A DNA stretch of 64,000 nt from the NCBI GenBank assembly GCA_016703265.1, contig JADJCK010000003.1:620001-684000 (forward strand), in the 5' to 3' direction. Both the position numbers and the translations under genes were made by a program. Within the stretch, counting starts at the first letter, position 1; the number at the start of each line of letters is the position of its first letter. The notes under the pieces are model-generated. The model saw only the letters and a program-made list of their open reading frames with translations. It had not been told where the DNA came from and made no database searches. The stretch is from a bacterium (GTDB taxonomy: Bacteria > Krumholzibacteriota > Krumholzibacteriia > LZORAL124-64-63). Positions 53,937 to 62,908 of this stretch are shown here, piece by piece.

Positions 53937-55317
53937 GACCGGCCTCCGGGGACAAGGGACGGTGCAGACGCGGTGCGGGGTCACTGAACACCACGGCCGG
54001 CGTCAGGACCGGCAACACGCGGCTGACTACGTCAAGCAGGCCGAGCGCGGGCGTGCCGCGAAAGAATCGGAACGCCTCGCGCGTGCTCGTCAGTTGGCCG
54101 GACAGCGAGCGGGGCTCGTGAGGCACGTCGCCGGTCCCGTCGCCATCCAGGTCGAATCCCGCATAATCCTCGAAGTAGTTGCCACGCCAGGTCACATGTG
54201 TGGCGTCTCCGTGGCCATCCACACGCACCGAGGCGGCGCAGCCATGGAATGCGTTGTCCACGAACTCGTTGCGCTTCTCGCTGCTGTGGAACAGGACTCC
54301 CGTGTCGCAGAACTCGAAGGCGTTCCCGGTGAAGCGGTTCACGTGGCTGATCTGGATCGGCGAGGTGTCGACGAAGACGCCGGTCGGGCATCGTACGATA
54401 CGATTGCCCGTTGCCGTCACATTCCCGGCCTCCTTCAGCCCCAGACCCATGCCGTCGTGCGGGTCGGCGGCAACCACCAGGTTTGCGACCACTTCGACGT
54501 TGTCGCAGTACATGACGAAGACGCCGACGAGGTTGCGCAGGTAGGTGTTCTCGAGCACTCGGTTGCGACTGCTGTACATGAAGTGCGTGCCATAGCGCCC
54601 GCGCTCGACGAAGTTGCGGCTAACTTCGTTGCCCGGCGAGTACCAGACGACGATATCGCGGGCGTCGACCACGTGATTTCCTGCCACTAGCGAGCCGCGG
54701 ACTTCCCACAGCCGGATGGCGTCCCCGCGCAGCCCGAAATCGCGCACGCCCGAGCCGATGACCTCGTTCCCGGAGATGCGTGCCCGGTTCACGCCGCTCG
54801 CCGCGACGCCGAACAGGGCGCCGGTGATGCGCACTCCCTCGACCTTCGCGTCGTCGCCTTTCAGGTGCACTGCGGCGTCGGTATCCTCGAACCGGTTGCC
54901 GCTGCCATCGATCGAGAATCCGAGCAGGCTGACGCCTGGGGCCGTCACCTCGATGGTCGTGCCCTGGCCGGGTGACCGCACGACCGCCTCGCGGGGGCCC
55001 CAGATCGTCAACGGTCGGTCGATGACTACGCGGCCGGCATGCACGCCGGCGCCCAGAATCAACGTTGCGCCCGGTTCGGCGCGCCCGATGGCTGCCGCCA
55101 GTGAAGTACCGGCTGCCACCTCGATGCCGATCGCCGGCCGGGGTGGGGACGCGATCACCGGCGGGCGCGGCAGGTCGTCGGCCAGAGCCAGGGACGCGAG
55201 GAGCGGTGCCAGCCATGCGCTTGCAACCGTCGCCGCCCACCCGCGCCCGGGAACACGTCGTGGACCGCGCCCTGGACCGCGCCCCGACCAATCGACCTGC
55301 CGCCTGCCACGGTTCAT
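53926..55317 (-). CDS. nosD: NosD periplasmic beta-helix protein
   Basis: The 463-residue product starts at ATG 55317, one base after the nosZ stop. A signal peptide ends near residue 47. The mature protein is a CASH-type beta-helix, with rungs such as 'GVSLLGFSIDGSGNRFEDTD', 'SRNFVERGRYGTHFMYSSRN' and 'GVFVDTSPIQISHVNRFTGN'. This is the standard NosD form; it works with NosFY and NosL in CuZ assembly. Confidence 0.92.
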   Translation of the reverse strand: MNRGRRQVDWSGRGPGRGPRRVPGRGWAATVASAWLAPLLASLALADDLPRPPVIASPPRPAIGIEVAAGTSLAAAIGRAEPGATLILGAGVHAGRVVIDRPLTIWGPREAVVRSPGQGTTIEVTAPGVSLLGFSIDGSGNRFEDTDAAVHLKGDDAKVEGVRITGALFGVAASGVNRARISGNEVIGSGVRDFGLRGDAIRLWEVRGSLVAGNHVVDARDIVVWYSPGNEVSRNFVERGRYGTHFMYSSRNRVLENTYLRNLVGVFVMYCDNVEVVANLVVAADPHDGMGLGLKEAGNVTATGNRIVRCPTGVFVDTSPIQISHVNRFTGNAFEFCDTGVLFHSSEKRNEFVDNAFHGCAASVRVDGHGDATHVTWRGNYFEDYAGFDLDGDGTGDVPHEPRSLSGQLTSTREAFRFFRGTPALGLLDVVSRVLPVLTPAVVFSDPAPRLHRPLSPEAGHGP

Positions 55318-55318
55318 C

Positions 55319-57289
55319 TCAACTCGGCTTGACCAGCAGGTAGCCGGCCATTTCGAGATGCAGCGCCGAGCAGAACTCGGTGCAGTAGTACGGGAACACG
55401 CCGGCACGGTCGGCCGTGAACGACACGTTGCAGACCTTGCCGGGCTCGATGCTCAGATTGACGTTGTACATGTCGATGCAGAACCCGTGGGTCGCATCCA
55501 GCGCCTGTTCGAGGCTCGTGGCGTGGATGTGCACGCGGTCACCCTGCTTCACCTCGATGATGTCGGGGTTGAGGTGGCTGCGCACGAGCGTCATGTAGAC
55601 ATGCACGCCGTCCGACTTCCTTTCGATCCGCGCCTCCTGCTCGGTGACTGTCGCGTGGGGGTCCGGGCTCATTGTCACGGGATTCATGCCCACTGGCGAG
55701 TACATGTCGATGGGCTTGATTTTGTCGGCGCTGATCATCTGGGCGTAGTGCGGCTCGCCCAGCGGCAGGGGCATGTCAAAGATGACCTGCATCTTGTCGC
55801 CCGAAATGTCGATAAGCTGGAAGTTCTGCGGGAGCAGCGGACCGACCCCATTGAAGCGGTCGATGGCCCACTTGTTCATGGCAATGAGGTAGCGTCCTTT
55901 CGGATGCAGCGCATCGCCTTCGGCGGCCGAGAGGTGGCCGATGTTGTAATGGACCGAGGCCTTGTCGATGAGCGTCAGGTCGGCCAGCGACCACTTGGCG
56001 ACCTTCGATTCGAGGAAGATCGACGTGTAGCAGAAGCCCTTGTCATCGAACTGCGTGTGCAGCGGCCCCAGCCCGATCTCGACCTGGCCACGGATCGTCT
56101 CACGGAACGGCAGGATGGGCACGCCGTACGCATCCTTGCCCTCGTGAGTGCCGGCTTCCATCAGCGCCTTGATCTTGTTGAAGTCGTAGACCGTGGCGTG
56201 CGTGTCGAGCTTGCCGGACACCACGATGTCGGTGCCGTTGGGCGCAATGTCGACACCGTGCGGGCTCTTCGGCTCCGGAACAAAAGCCAGGAGGTTCTCG
56301 GCGATCGCCGTTTCGAGCGCGATCACTCGCATACCAGCGATTGTCGTCGTCTTGCCGGCGCGCACGACCTCTTCGGCCTTCCGCCAGTTGATGACGTGCA
56401 GGAAGTCCATGTCGTTCTGCGAGGCGCCCGACTCCAGCGGGGGCTTGCCTTCCTGCAGGCCGCCGGTGGCGCGCTCGGTATTTACCGAGTTGCAGAACGT
56501 CCAGCCGTCACTGGCGCCCTTGCCGGCGTCCGCCAGGTCCTGCATGTAGGGCGGCAGCTCGATCGCCCAGGATTCCTCCTTGATGATCCGACCCTTGACG
56601 CGATCGAACTTCCAGTAGATCTGGGCACCGCGGTACTTGTCGTTGTACTCGGAGAGGGGCGCGTAGCCGCCGCCCAGTGGCGCCGCCATCTGGGCTGTCT
56701 CGATCACGTACTCGGTGTTGGGCGTGACGAAGGTGCCGCCGTGGTCGTTCATGATCAGGCCGCTCTGCACGATCTGCTTGGTGGCGAAGTCGCGCAGGTC
56801 GATCACCGCGAGGCGGGCGTTGGCCTTGTCGTTCGCGAAGATGAACTGACCGTCGTAATCGGCATTCGTTTCGCTGAAGGCCGGGTGGTGCATATCGCCC
56901 CAGGTCAGGAGGTGTCCCGGCGGCGACCCGGCCTCGAGGATGTCGGCCGTCTCCTGATCGTAACCGTAGCCCTGCCACGGCTCGGGCGTGAAGACGCCGA
57001 TGTACTTGAGGATGCGCATGCTGGGCACGCCGATGACGATCATGTTGCCGCCGTGGCCACCGGACGCGAACAGATAGAACTCGTCCTTCTTGCCGGTCGG
57101 CGTGAAAGTCTTGAGTGCTGCCGTGACGTCTTCCTCGGTCAGGCCGCGAGCCAACATCAGCGCCTTGAGATCGGCGCCGCCGGCCACGGACGCCTTGCGG
57201 CCGCCGCCGCACGACGCTACCGCAACCAGGGCCACGGTGACGACCAGTAGCGCAATCCCCAGGCGGGTGAGTTTAGGCAGTCGCTTCAT
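55319..57289 (-). CDS. nosZ: nitrous oxide reductase, clade II type
   Basis: The 656-residue enzyme reduces N2O to N2. It starts at ATG 57289 behind AGGAAGG. The signal 'ALLVVTVALVAVASC' is a Sec/lipoprotein type with no twin-Arg motif, a mark of clade II NosZ. The propeller has CuZ-site His blocks such as 'TWGDMHHPAFSE', 'IMNDHGGTF' and 'PKSPHGVDIAPNG', and 'GLGPLHTQFDD'. The C-terminal cupredoxin holds the CuA site 'YYCTEFCSALHLEM' (636-647 for the Cys to Met part). It is preceded by a cytochrome c lipoprotein that is a likely electron donor and followed by nosD, F, L and Y. Confidence 0.97.
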   Translation of the reverse strand: MKRLPKLTRLGIALLVVTVALVAVASCGGGRKASVAGGADLKALMLARGLTEEDVTAALKTFTPTGKKDEFYLFASGGHGGNMIVIGVPSMRILKYIGVFTPEPWQGYGYDQETADILEAGSPPGHLLTWGDMHHPAFSETNADYDGQFIFANDKANARLAVIDLRDFATKQIVQSGLIMNDHGGTFVTPNTEYVIETAQMAAPLGGGYAPLSEYNDKYRGAQIYWKFDRVKGRIIKEESWAIELPPYMQDLADAGKGASDGWTFCNSVNTERATGGLQEGKPPLESGASQNDMDFLHVINWRKAEEVVRAGKTTTIAGMRVIALETAIAENLLAFVPEPKSPHGVDIAPNGTDIVVSGKLDTHATVYDFNKIKALMEAGTHEGKDAYGVPILPFRETIRGQVEIGLGPLHTQFDDKGFCYTSIFLESKVAKWSLADLTLIDKASVHYNIGHLSAAEGDALHPKGRYLIAMNKWAIDRFNGVGPLLPQNFQLIDISGDKMQVIFDMPLPLGEPHYAQMISADKIKPIDMYSPVGMNPVTMSPDPHATVTEQEARIERKSDGVHVYMTLVRSHLNPDIIEVKQGDRVHIHATSLEQALDATHGFCIDMYNVNLSIEPGKVCNVSFTADRAGVFPYYCTEFCSALHLEMAGYLLVKPS

Positions 57290-57357
57290 CGGGACCTTCC
57301 TCTATGGTTGGGCGTCGCGGCACGGTTCGCGGCCTGCGATCCGGCGTCGGCGACCGC

Positions 57358-57798
57358 CTATTGGCCGAACGAACGCACCTTTTCGCGCAAGGCCGCCACG
57401 ACACCTGGCTTGGCCTGCAGATCGGGGTTGGCCACCATCTGCGGGCTCTTGCCGACTGCGGCACCGCCATAGACGATCGCCTTCTCGATCTCCTCGTCCG
57501 TGACGGTGGACTGCCAGGCGGCGTCTGCGTAGTTGCGAGGCTTCGGGTTCAGCCCGGCTGCGCCGGGACCGTCACCACGACCGAACTGGCCGTGGCATGC
57601 CGCGCAACGCGTGTTGAACATCTCATGGGCTTCCTTGCGGTCGGCGCCGGTGATCGAAACCTTCTTGGCGCCATTCGAGTTCGCGGTGCCGGTGGCACCC
57701 TTGTCGCCACCCCCATTGCAACCTGCTCCGAGCGCGCTCAAGGCAGCGGCTGCCACGATCAGAGCCGCTACTCGAGTCCCTTGCTTTGCCTTGCTCAT
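57358..57798 (-). CDS. c-type cytochrome lipoprotein, first gene of the nos operon
   Basis: The 146-residue product starts at ATG 57798 behind AGAGAGGT. The lipobox 'LSALGAGC' gives an acylated Cys27, and the heme site is 'RCAACHGQFGRGDGPGAAGL' (Cys65-His69), with a distal Met in 'KSPQMVANP'. This is a class I monoheme cytochrome placed 68 bases before nosZ, probably its electron donor. A closely similar copy lies at 58470-58877 on the far side of the promoter region. Confidence 0.9.
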   Translation of the reverse strand: MSKAKQGTRVAALIVAAAALSALGAGCNGGGDKGATGTANSNGAKKVSITGADRKEAHEMFNTRCAACHGQFGRGDGPGAAGLNPKPRNYADAAWQSTVTDEEIEKAIVYGGAAVGKSPQMVANPDLQAKPGVVAALREKVRSFGQ

Positions 57799-58161
57799 GC
57801 GCAACCTCTCTCTTTGCGATTCCAGCTGGTGAACTGGTGCCGGATCGGCCGTTTGCCATGGTCCGACAATTGGATGCGGCGGGTCGAAAAACTGGGATTT
57901 TGCGACTCAGGCCGTCTCAATGGCTCAACACATGAGAGAATGCGCTAACTGCAGCAACGGCGTCAAGCGTTAAATCAGACCAATTTATCCATTTAATCGC
58001 GAATATTATAAACTGTTTTATGATAACGCATTATGCGGTGGCGACACCGGCCGTGGATCAACGGCCAGCGCCGCGCTCAAGAGTCGGTTCACATTTCCGG
58101 TGTCCCTGACTCTATATCTGGAATGGGTGAGCATTGCGCCGTGAAGTGAATGGAGCCCTGA
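57799..58161. other. AT-rich promoter region upstream of the nos operon
   Basis: This 360-base gap separates the nos operon (minus) from the sigma remnant (plus). Its centre, about 57960-58040, is the most AT-rich stretch of the window. It holds a minus-strand TATAAT (58010-58005), the 9-4-9 dyad at 58004-58025 and the short palindrome CGCAT-T-ATGCG (58027-58037). If TATAAT is the -10, the leader to 57798 is about 200 bases; no riboswitch-like structure is evident in it. Confidence 0.55.
58004..58025. promoter_or_regulatory. dyad TATTATAAA-N4-TTTATGATA over the nos -10 element
   Basis: Arms match at 8 of 9 positions. The minus-strand TATAAT lies inside the left arm, so a protein bound here would block RNA polymerase. 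The Rrf2 regulator at the end of the operon is the natural candidate; no -35 consensus is found 16-18 bases upstream. Confidence 0.5.
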
Positions 58162-58463
58162 GTGGCACGACCCGAGACCGCGACTACGGAAGGCATGGCC
58201 GACCACGGCGCCCGGGTGTTGCGGACCATCTGGAACCTGGCCTCGTCGACGGAGGAGGCGCAGGACATCTTCCAAGACACCTTTCTGCAACACCACCTGG
58301 CGATGACCCGCGGCCACACGATCGACAACACCGCGGCCTGGCTGCGCACGACCGCTCGTGGAAGACGAACCGCGAGTTCCTGCGCGATCAGTTCGGCATC
58401 ATGGTCGAGGTCCGCGAGGAAACCGTGACCGTGAAGGAGATCACGCTGATCGACGCGAAGTAG
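58162..58463 (+). pseudogene. ECF sigma factor remnant joined to an unrelated tail
   Basis: GTG 58162, with GGAG six bases upstream, starts a frame reading 'ARVLRTIWNLASSTEEAQDI' and 'FQDTFLQHHLAMTRG', 'TAAWLRTTA', which is sigma-70 region 2 of an ECF factor. Right after 'AWLRTTA' (about 58355) it loses sense, and another frame reads 'WKTNREFLRDQFGIMVEVRE' to 'EITLIDAK' and stops at 58463. Region 4, the DNA-binding half, is missing. So this is a truncated gene, either by deletion joining two pieces or by an indel in an unknown protein. It sits between two near-identical cytochrome genes. Confidence 0.5.
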
Positions 58464-58469
58464 TGGTGC

Positions 58470-58877
58470 TCACTGCTCCCCGAACGACCGCACCTTCTCC
58501 CTGAGCGCCGCCACCACGCCGGGCTTCGCCTCAAGGTCGGGGTTGGGCACCATCTGCGCGCTCTTGCCCACCGAGGCGCCGCCGAAGACGATCGCCTTCT
58601 CGATCTCGGCGTCGGTCACCTTCTGCTGCCAGGCGGCATCGGCGTAGTTCTGCGGCTTGGGGTTCAACGCCGCGGCGCCCGGGCCGTCGCCGCGGCCGAA
58701 CTGCCCGTGGCAGGTGGCGCAGCGCGTCTGGAAGATGTCGTGCGCCTCCTTGCGGTCGGCCGCGGAGATGTTCACGCCACCGCTGGAGCCGCCGCCGCCG
58801 CAACCGCTCATCACCATCAGGGCGACGGCGCCGCTCGCGGCCGTCGCGACCTGGAATCGCATCCGGATTCGCTTCAT
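58470..58877 (-). CDS. c-type cytochrome lipoprotein, paralogue of 57358
   Basis: The 135-residue product starts at ATG 58877 behind AGGGGGA. The lipobox 'VMSGC' gives Cys26; the heme site is 'RCATCHGQFGRGDGPGAAAL' (Cys53-His57), with Met in 'KSAQMVPNP'. From 'ADRKEAH' to 'REKVRSFG' it matches the nos-operon cytochrome almost residue for residue; only the signal and linker differ. A recent duplication is likely, and it may be a second donor for NosZ. Confidence 0.9.
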   Translation of the reverse strand: MKRIRMRFQVATAASGAVALMVMSGCGGGGSSGGVNISAADRKEAHDIFQTRCATCHGQFGRGDGPGAAALNPKPQNYADAAWQQKVTDAEIEKAIVFGGASVGKSAQMVPNPDLEAKPGVVAALREKVRSFGEQ

Positions 58878-59001
58878 GAAAATTCCCCCTCGTTCGCAGG
58901 CGCGGCGACAGGACCGCACCCGCCCCCACACGATCCGCACAGACGGCGGCGGGCGCCAAGCATTTCGGCACCCGCCGGGAATTCGCCACCTGGGTGGGAG
59001 G

Positions 59002-59505
59002 TCAGGCCTCGATCAGGGCCTCCGCGCATTCGCCCGGCGGCGGCAGCGGGATGATCACGCCGGCGCGCGAGCCGCCGACCGTCAGCAGCTTGTCCTTGGG
59101 GCAGCCTTCGTCCCGGTAGGCGATCGGCAGCAGGTCGGGATGCGTCAGTCCGAGCATCTCCTGGTACCAGCCCGCATAGGCCCAGTCTGAGCCGCGGCCC
59201 GCCTCGGCGATCAGAGGGAACTCCTCGATGAAGCGCAGCGCCAGCTTCACCGGGTCCAGGTTCGCGGCGTACGACCAGTCGAAGTACTTGGCGCCGGCGC
59301 CACTGGTGTAGTGTGCCGAAAGATGTTCCCAGTCCACCAGGCGCGCGCCGTGCCTGATCGAGATGTTGGTGATGGGCGTGATGGAGCAGCGCCAGTGCTC
59401 GCCGCCTTCGGGCGACAGACCGGGCGCGATGCGCAGGCGCTGGTGCCCCTTGCGATGCAGCTCGCTGACCATCAACAGGACCTTGCGATAGACGACGTCT
59501 TCCAC
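59002..59505 (-). CDS. conserved-looking protein of unknown function
   Basis: The 167-residue product is read from GTG 59505, which has GGAG seven bases upstream; an ATG at 59577 would add 24 residues without a ribosome site. It begins 'VEDVVYRKVLLMVSELHRKG', then 'RLRIAPGLSPEGGEHWRCSI', 'SDWAYAGWYQEMLGLTHPDL' and 'GGSRAGVIIPLPPPGECAEA'. No signal peptide or membrane helix is seen. I do not recognise the family; the dense Trp/Tyr pattern suggests a folded enzyme or binding domain. Confidence 0.6.
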   Translation of the reverse strand: MEDVVYRKVLLMVSELHRKGHQRLRIAPGLSPEGGEHWRCSITPITNISIRHGARLVDWEHLSAHYTSGAGAKYFDWSYAANLDPVKLALRFIEEFPLIAEAGRGSDWAYAGWYQEMLGLTHPDLLPIAYRDEGCPKDKLLTVGGSRAGVIIPLPPPGECAEALIEA

Positions 59506-59720
59506 GGCCGTGCTCCGGTGGGCTGGCTGGTACCTGGAAACCCCGCGACCCGGGCGGGCCGGCTGCGGGGAATGCATTATCGGCCATTCGGGCTGCGGAT
59601 TGAGAGGCCGGCTGGCATGCGACCACGGCCGGATCCATCGCAGCATAGAATATGCCCATCATTATCATTGTTGATGTTTTGCCGCCCACGGGCGTCCATT
59701 TCGTCCGTTTTTCGCCATAC

Positions 59721-59734
59721 TTGCGCCGGCGCAA
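59721..59734. repeat. 14-base palindrome TTGCGCCGGCGCAA, copy 3
   Basis: This copy lies six bases upstream of the -35-like TTGCCC of the kinase promoter candidate and is preceded by AC, as are the other two. Confidence 0.6.
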
Positions 59735-59740
59735 CAGCCC

Positions 59741-59769
59741 TTGCCCCCATCCCACCATTCATCTAGAAT
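59741..59769 (+). promoter_or_regulatory. candidate promoter for the kinase pair
   Basis: TTGCCC (59741-59746) and TAGAAT (59764-59769) are 17 bases apart, about 57 bases upstream of ATG 59827. Confidence 0.45.
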
Positions 59770-59826
59770 GACATCCATTATCATCCTGTTTACAGCCTCC
59801 CGTACCGACCCGAGGAGCCCACCCTC

Positions 59827-62800
59827 ATGCAGGACGACGACCGCACATTGCCCGTTGGTCCCGACGACGACCGCACGCTCCCGCTCGATCGCGCCGAGGG
59901 CGGCGCGCGCCCGGACGAGGATGTCGGCGCGGTGATCGGGGTCTATCACCTGGTCGGTCGCCTGGGACAGGGCGGCATGGGTGACGTCTTCCTGGCCGAG
60001 CAGTCCGAGCCGATCAGGCGGCGCGTCGCACTGAAGGTCATCAAGCAGGGCATGGACACGCGCGCGGTCGTCGCGCGCTTCGACGCCGAACGCCAGGCAC
60101 TGGCCCTGATGGACCATCCCTGCATCGCGAAGGTGCTGGATGCCGGCGCCACCGCGCGCGGGCGCCCGTTCTTCGTGATGGAGTACGTCGACGGACTGCC
60201 CATCACCGACTACTGCAATCGCCACAGCCTGGGCACGCGCGAGCGGCTCGAGCTGTTCGTGCGCGTCTGCGAAGGCGTGCAGCATGCGCACCAGAAGGCC
60301 GTCATCCACCGCGACCTCAAGCCGTCCAACATCCTCGTCGCGGAAGTGGACGGGCGCCCGGTGCCCAAGATCATCGACTTCGGCGTGGCCAAGGCCACCA
60401 CGCAGCGCCTGACCGAGATGACGATGTTTACCGAGATGGGCCAGCTCATCGGCACGCCCGAGTACATGAGCCCCGAGCAGGCGGCCGCCAACGACGACGA
60501 CATCGATACCCGCGCCGACGTCTATGCGCTGGGCGTGGTGCTGTACGAGCTGTTGTCCGGCGCCCTGCCCTTCGATTCGCGCGAGCTGCGCAAGGCGGGG
60601 TACGACGCGATCCGCCGCATCATCGTCGAGCAGGACCCGCCGCGGCCGAGCACGCGCTTCAGCTCCCTCGGCGCACAGGCCACGCAGGTGGCCGCGCACC
60701 ACGGCACCGCGCCGCGGCGCCTGCGCAGCGAGCTGCGCGGCGACCTCGACTGGATCACGATGAAGGCGCTGGAGAAGGACCGCGACCGGCGCTACGAGAC
60801 GGCCAACGGCCTGGCCGCCGACGTGCGGCGCCACCTGAAGAACGAGCCCGTGAACGCCGGCCCGCCCAGCGCCGGCTACCGCCTGGGCAAGCTGGTGCGG
60901 CGCAACCGCGGCACGTTCGCGGCGCTGGCGATCATCGCCGTGGTGATGGTCGGCGCCACGATCATCAGCTCGGTCATGTACACGCGCGAGCAGGCCGCGT
61001 CGCGGGCGGCGCAGCGCGAGGCAACGCGTTCCTCACAGGTCTCGCGTTTCCTGGGCGACATGCTCACCGGCGTCGGGCCGCATGTGGCGCGCGGGCGTGA
61101 CACGGAACTGCTCGAGGCGATCCTCGAGGACACCGACAAGCGGCTGGGAGCCGAACTGGCCGACCAGCCCGAGGTGGAAGCCGCGCTGCGCCTGCAACTC
61201 AGCCACACCTACCGCCAGCTGGGCGACTGGGACACGGCCACGAAACAGCTCGAGCGCGTGAAGGAACTGCAGTCCACGCGCAACGTCACCTCGCCGGACC
61301 GCGGTTTGGTGGCCTCCGCAGAGGCGGTCCTGGCTTGGGCCCGCGGCGATTTGCCCGCCGCCGAGACCCTCTACCGCGAGTCACTCGCGGCGATGTCGGG
61401 CCAGGCCGAGGTCGACTCTCTGGTCTGGGCCGAGTCCACCTTGCAGCTGGGCAATATCGTGGTGCAGATGGGGCGCTACGACGAGGCCGACTCGCTGATG
61501 AACATCGCCCTGTCCTTCTATCGCCGGCGAGCGCCCGAGAGCGACGTCATCGCCGTCACCTACAACAGCCTGGGCAACCTTGCCCGCTACCAGGGCGACT
61601 ACGAAGCGGCCGAGGTGAACTACCGCGAGGCGCTGGCCATCCACCGCCGCGTGCTGGGCGAAAACCACCCCTTCATCGCGACCGACCTGCACAACCTCGG
61701 GCGCCTGCTCGAGTCGCGCGGCAACATCCCGGATGCCGAACAGCTGCTGCGGGAGTCGATGGCGGTCCTCGACAAGGTCCACGACGGGCCCCATGCCGAC
61801 AAGGCGCAGGTCATGCGCTCGATGGCCGAGTTCTACATGAACCAGATGCGGCTCGCCGAGGCCGATTCGCTCATCTACGGCGCCCTGGCGATGACGCGCC
61901 AGCTGTACGGCGAACAGGCCGACGATACGAACCGCGCCCGCCTGGGCGTGGCCGAGTTCCTGCAGCGCAGCGGCCGACTGCCCGCGGCCGAGGCAGCCTT
62001 GACCGACCTGCTGGCGGTCGCGCGCAAGGGCCCCCGGACCGACCCCGAGCTGCTGCCGGACGTCCTGCACCGCCTGGCCACGACGATCGTGCGCCAGGGC
62101 CGCGACCGCGAGGCGCTGCCCCTGTTCGAGGAATCGATCGCGCTCTACACGGCGCTGGCCGGCGCGGACCACCCCTACACGCTGCTGGCGCGCAATGACT
62201 GCGCCCGTTCGCTGGTCAACCTGGGCGAAGATGCGGCGGCCCTGCAGCAGCTGCAGATCGTGCTCGAGACGCGCGAGCGCGTGCTCGGGCCGTCGAACCC
62301 CGAGACCGCGATCACGCGCGTCGACCTCGGGCGCGCTGTCGCGGCTGGACTGGCTGGAGGAGGCCGAAGCCTCGATGCGTCGCGGGCGCGACGACTACAG
62401 GACAGCCAAGGGCGCGGAACATCCCGGCGGCTGGAATGCAACCATGCACCTGAGTGGCATGCTGCGCGACCTGCGCCGCTACGACGAGGCAACGAAAGAG
62501 CTCCAGGCGTGCGAGGAGTTCTTCGTGAAGCAGCAAGGCGATGCCGGTTCGACCACGCGCCTGGTCCGGATCCGCCTGGCGTCGATCGCGCTGTGCCAGG
62601 GGCAGGAGGCTGAATCGCGACGCCTGCTGGAGCGGGCGCTGGACCCGGCGCCCGGCGAGGTCGCCGGCTGGCTGCCCGGCCGGTCGCAGACCGAGTTCGG
62701 CGAAGCGCTGCTGCGCGCGGACCGCCTCGACGAGGCGGCGCCGTACCTGCGCCGCGGCTACGACCAGCTGCTGGCAGCCGAAGGCGCCAAGGCCGGCAAC

Positions 62801-62890
62801 ACCCAGTCCGCGGCGCGGCTGCTGGTCAAGCTGTTCGAGAAGCAGGGCGATGCCGCCGCGGCGGCGAAGTGGCGCGCGAAGCAGAACTGA
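59827..62890 (+). CDS. Ser/Thr protein kinase with TPR sensor domain (frameshift near 62333)
   Basis: The N-terminus has two 'DDDRTLP' motifs (residues 3-9 and 13-19). The Hanks-type kinase domain follows (about 38-310): 'GRLGQGGMGDVFLAEQ', 'RRVALKVIKQ', 'HRDLKPSNIL', 'IIDFGVAKA' and 'GTPEYMSPEQ'. A single membrane helix is at about 363-383, then TPR repeats ('VTYNSLGNLARYQGDYEAAE', 'VNYREALAIHRRVLGENHPF'). The frame that carries this runs on to 62613 without sense after 'TRVDLGRA' at about 62333, while the true sequence ('LSRLDWLEEAEASMRRGRDD') continues in another frame to TGA 62888-62890. One base is missing near 62333. Full length would be about 1020 residues. It probably phosphorylates cytosolic targets in answer to an envelope signal. 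Confidence 0.85.
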
Positions 62891-62908
62891 CAGCCCAGGG
62901 AGGGCCCC

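Larger units (their letters stand above)
59506..59826. other. divergent gap upstream of the kinase genes
   Basis: It contains a possible N-terminal extension of the minus-strand gene (to 59577), an AT-rich patch at 59645-59690, one palindrome copy (59721-59734) and a promoter candidate for the kinase gene (59741-59769). No other gene is seen. Confidence 0.5.
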
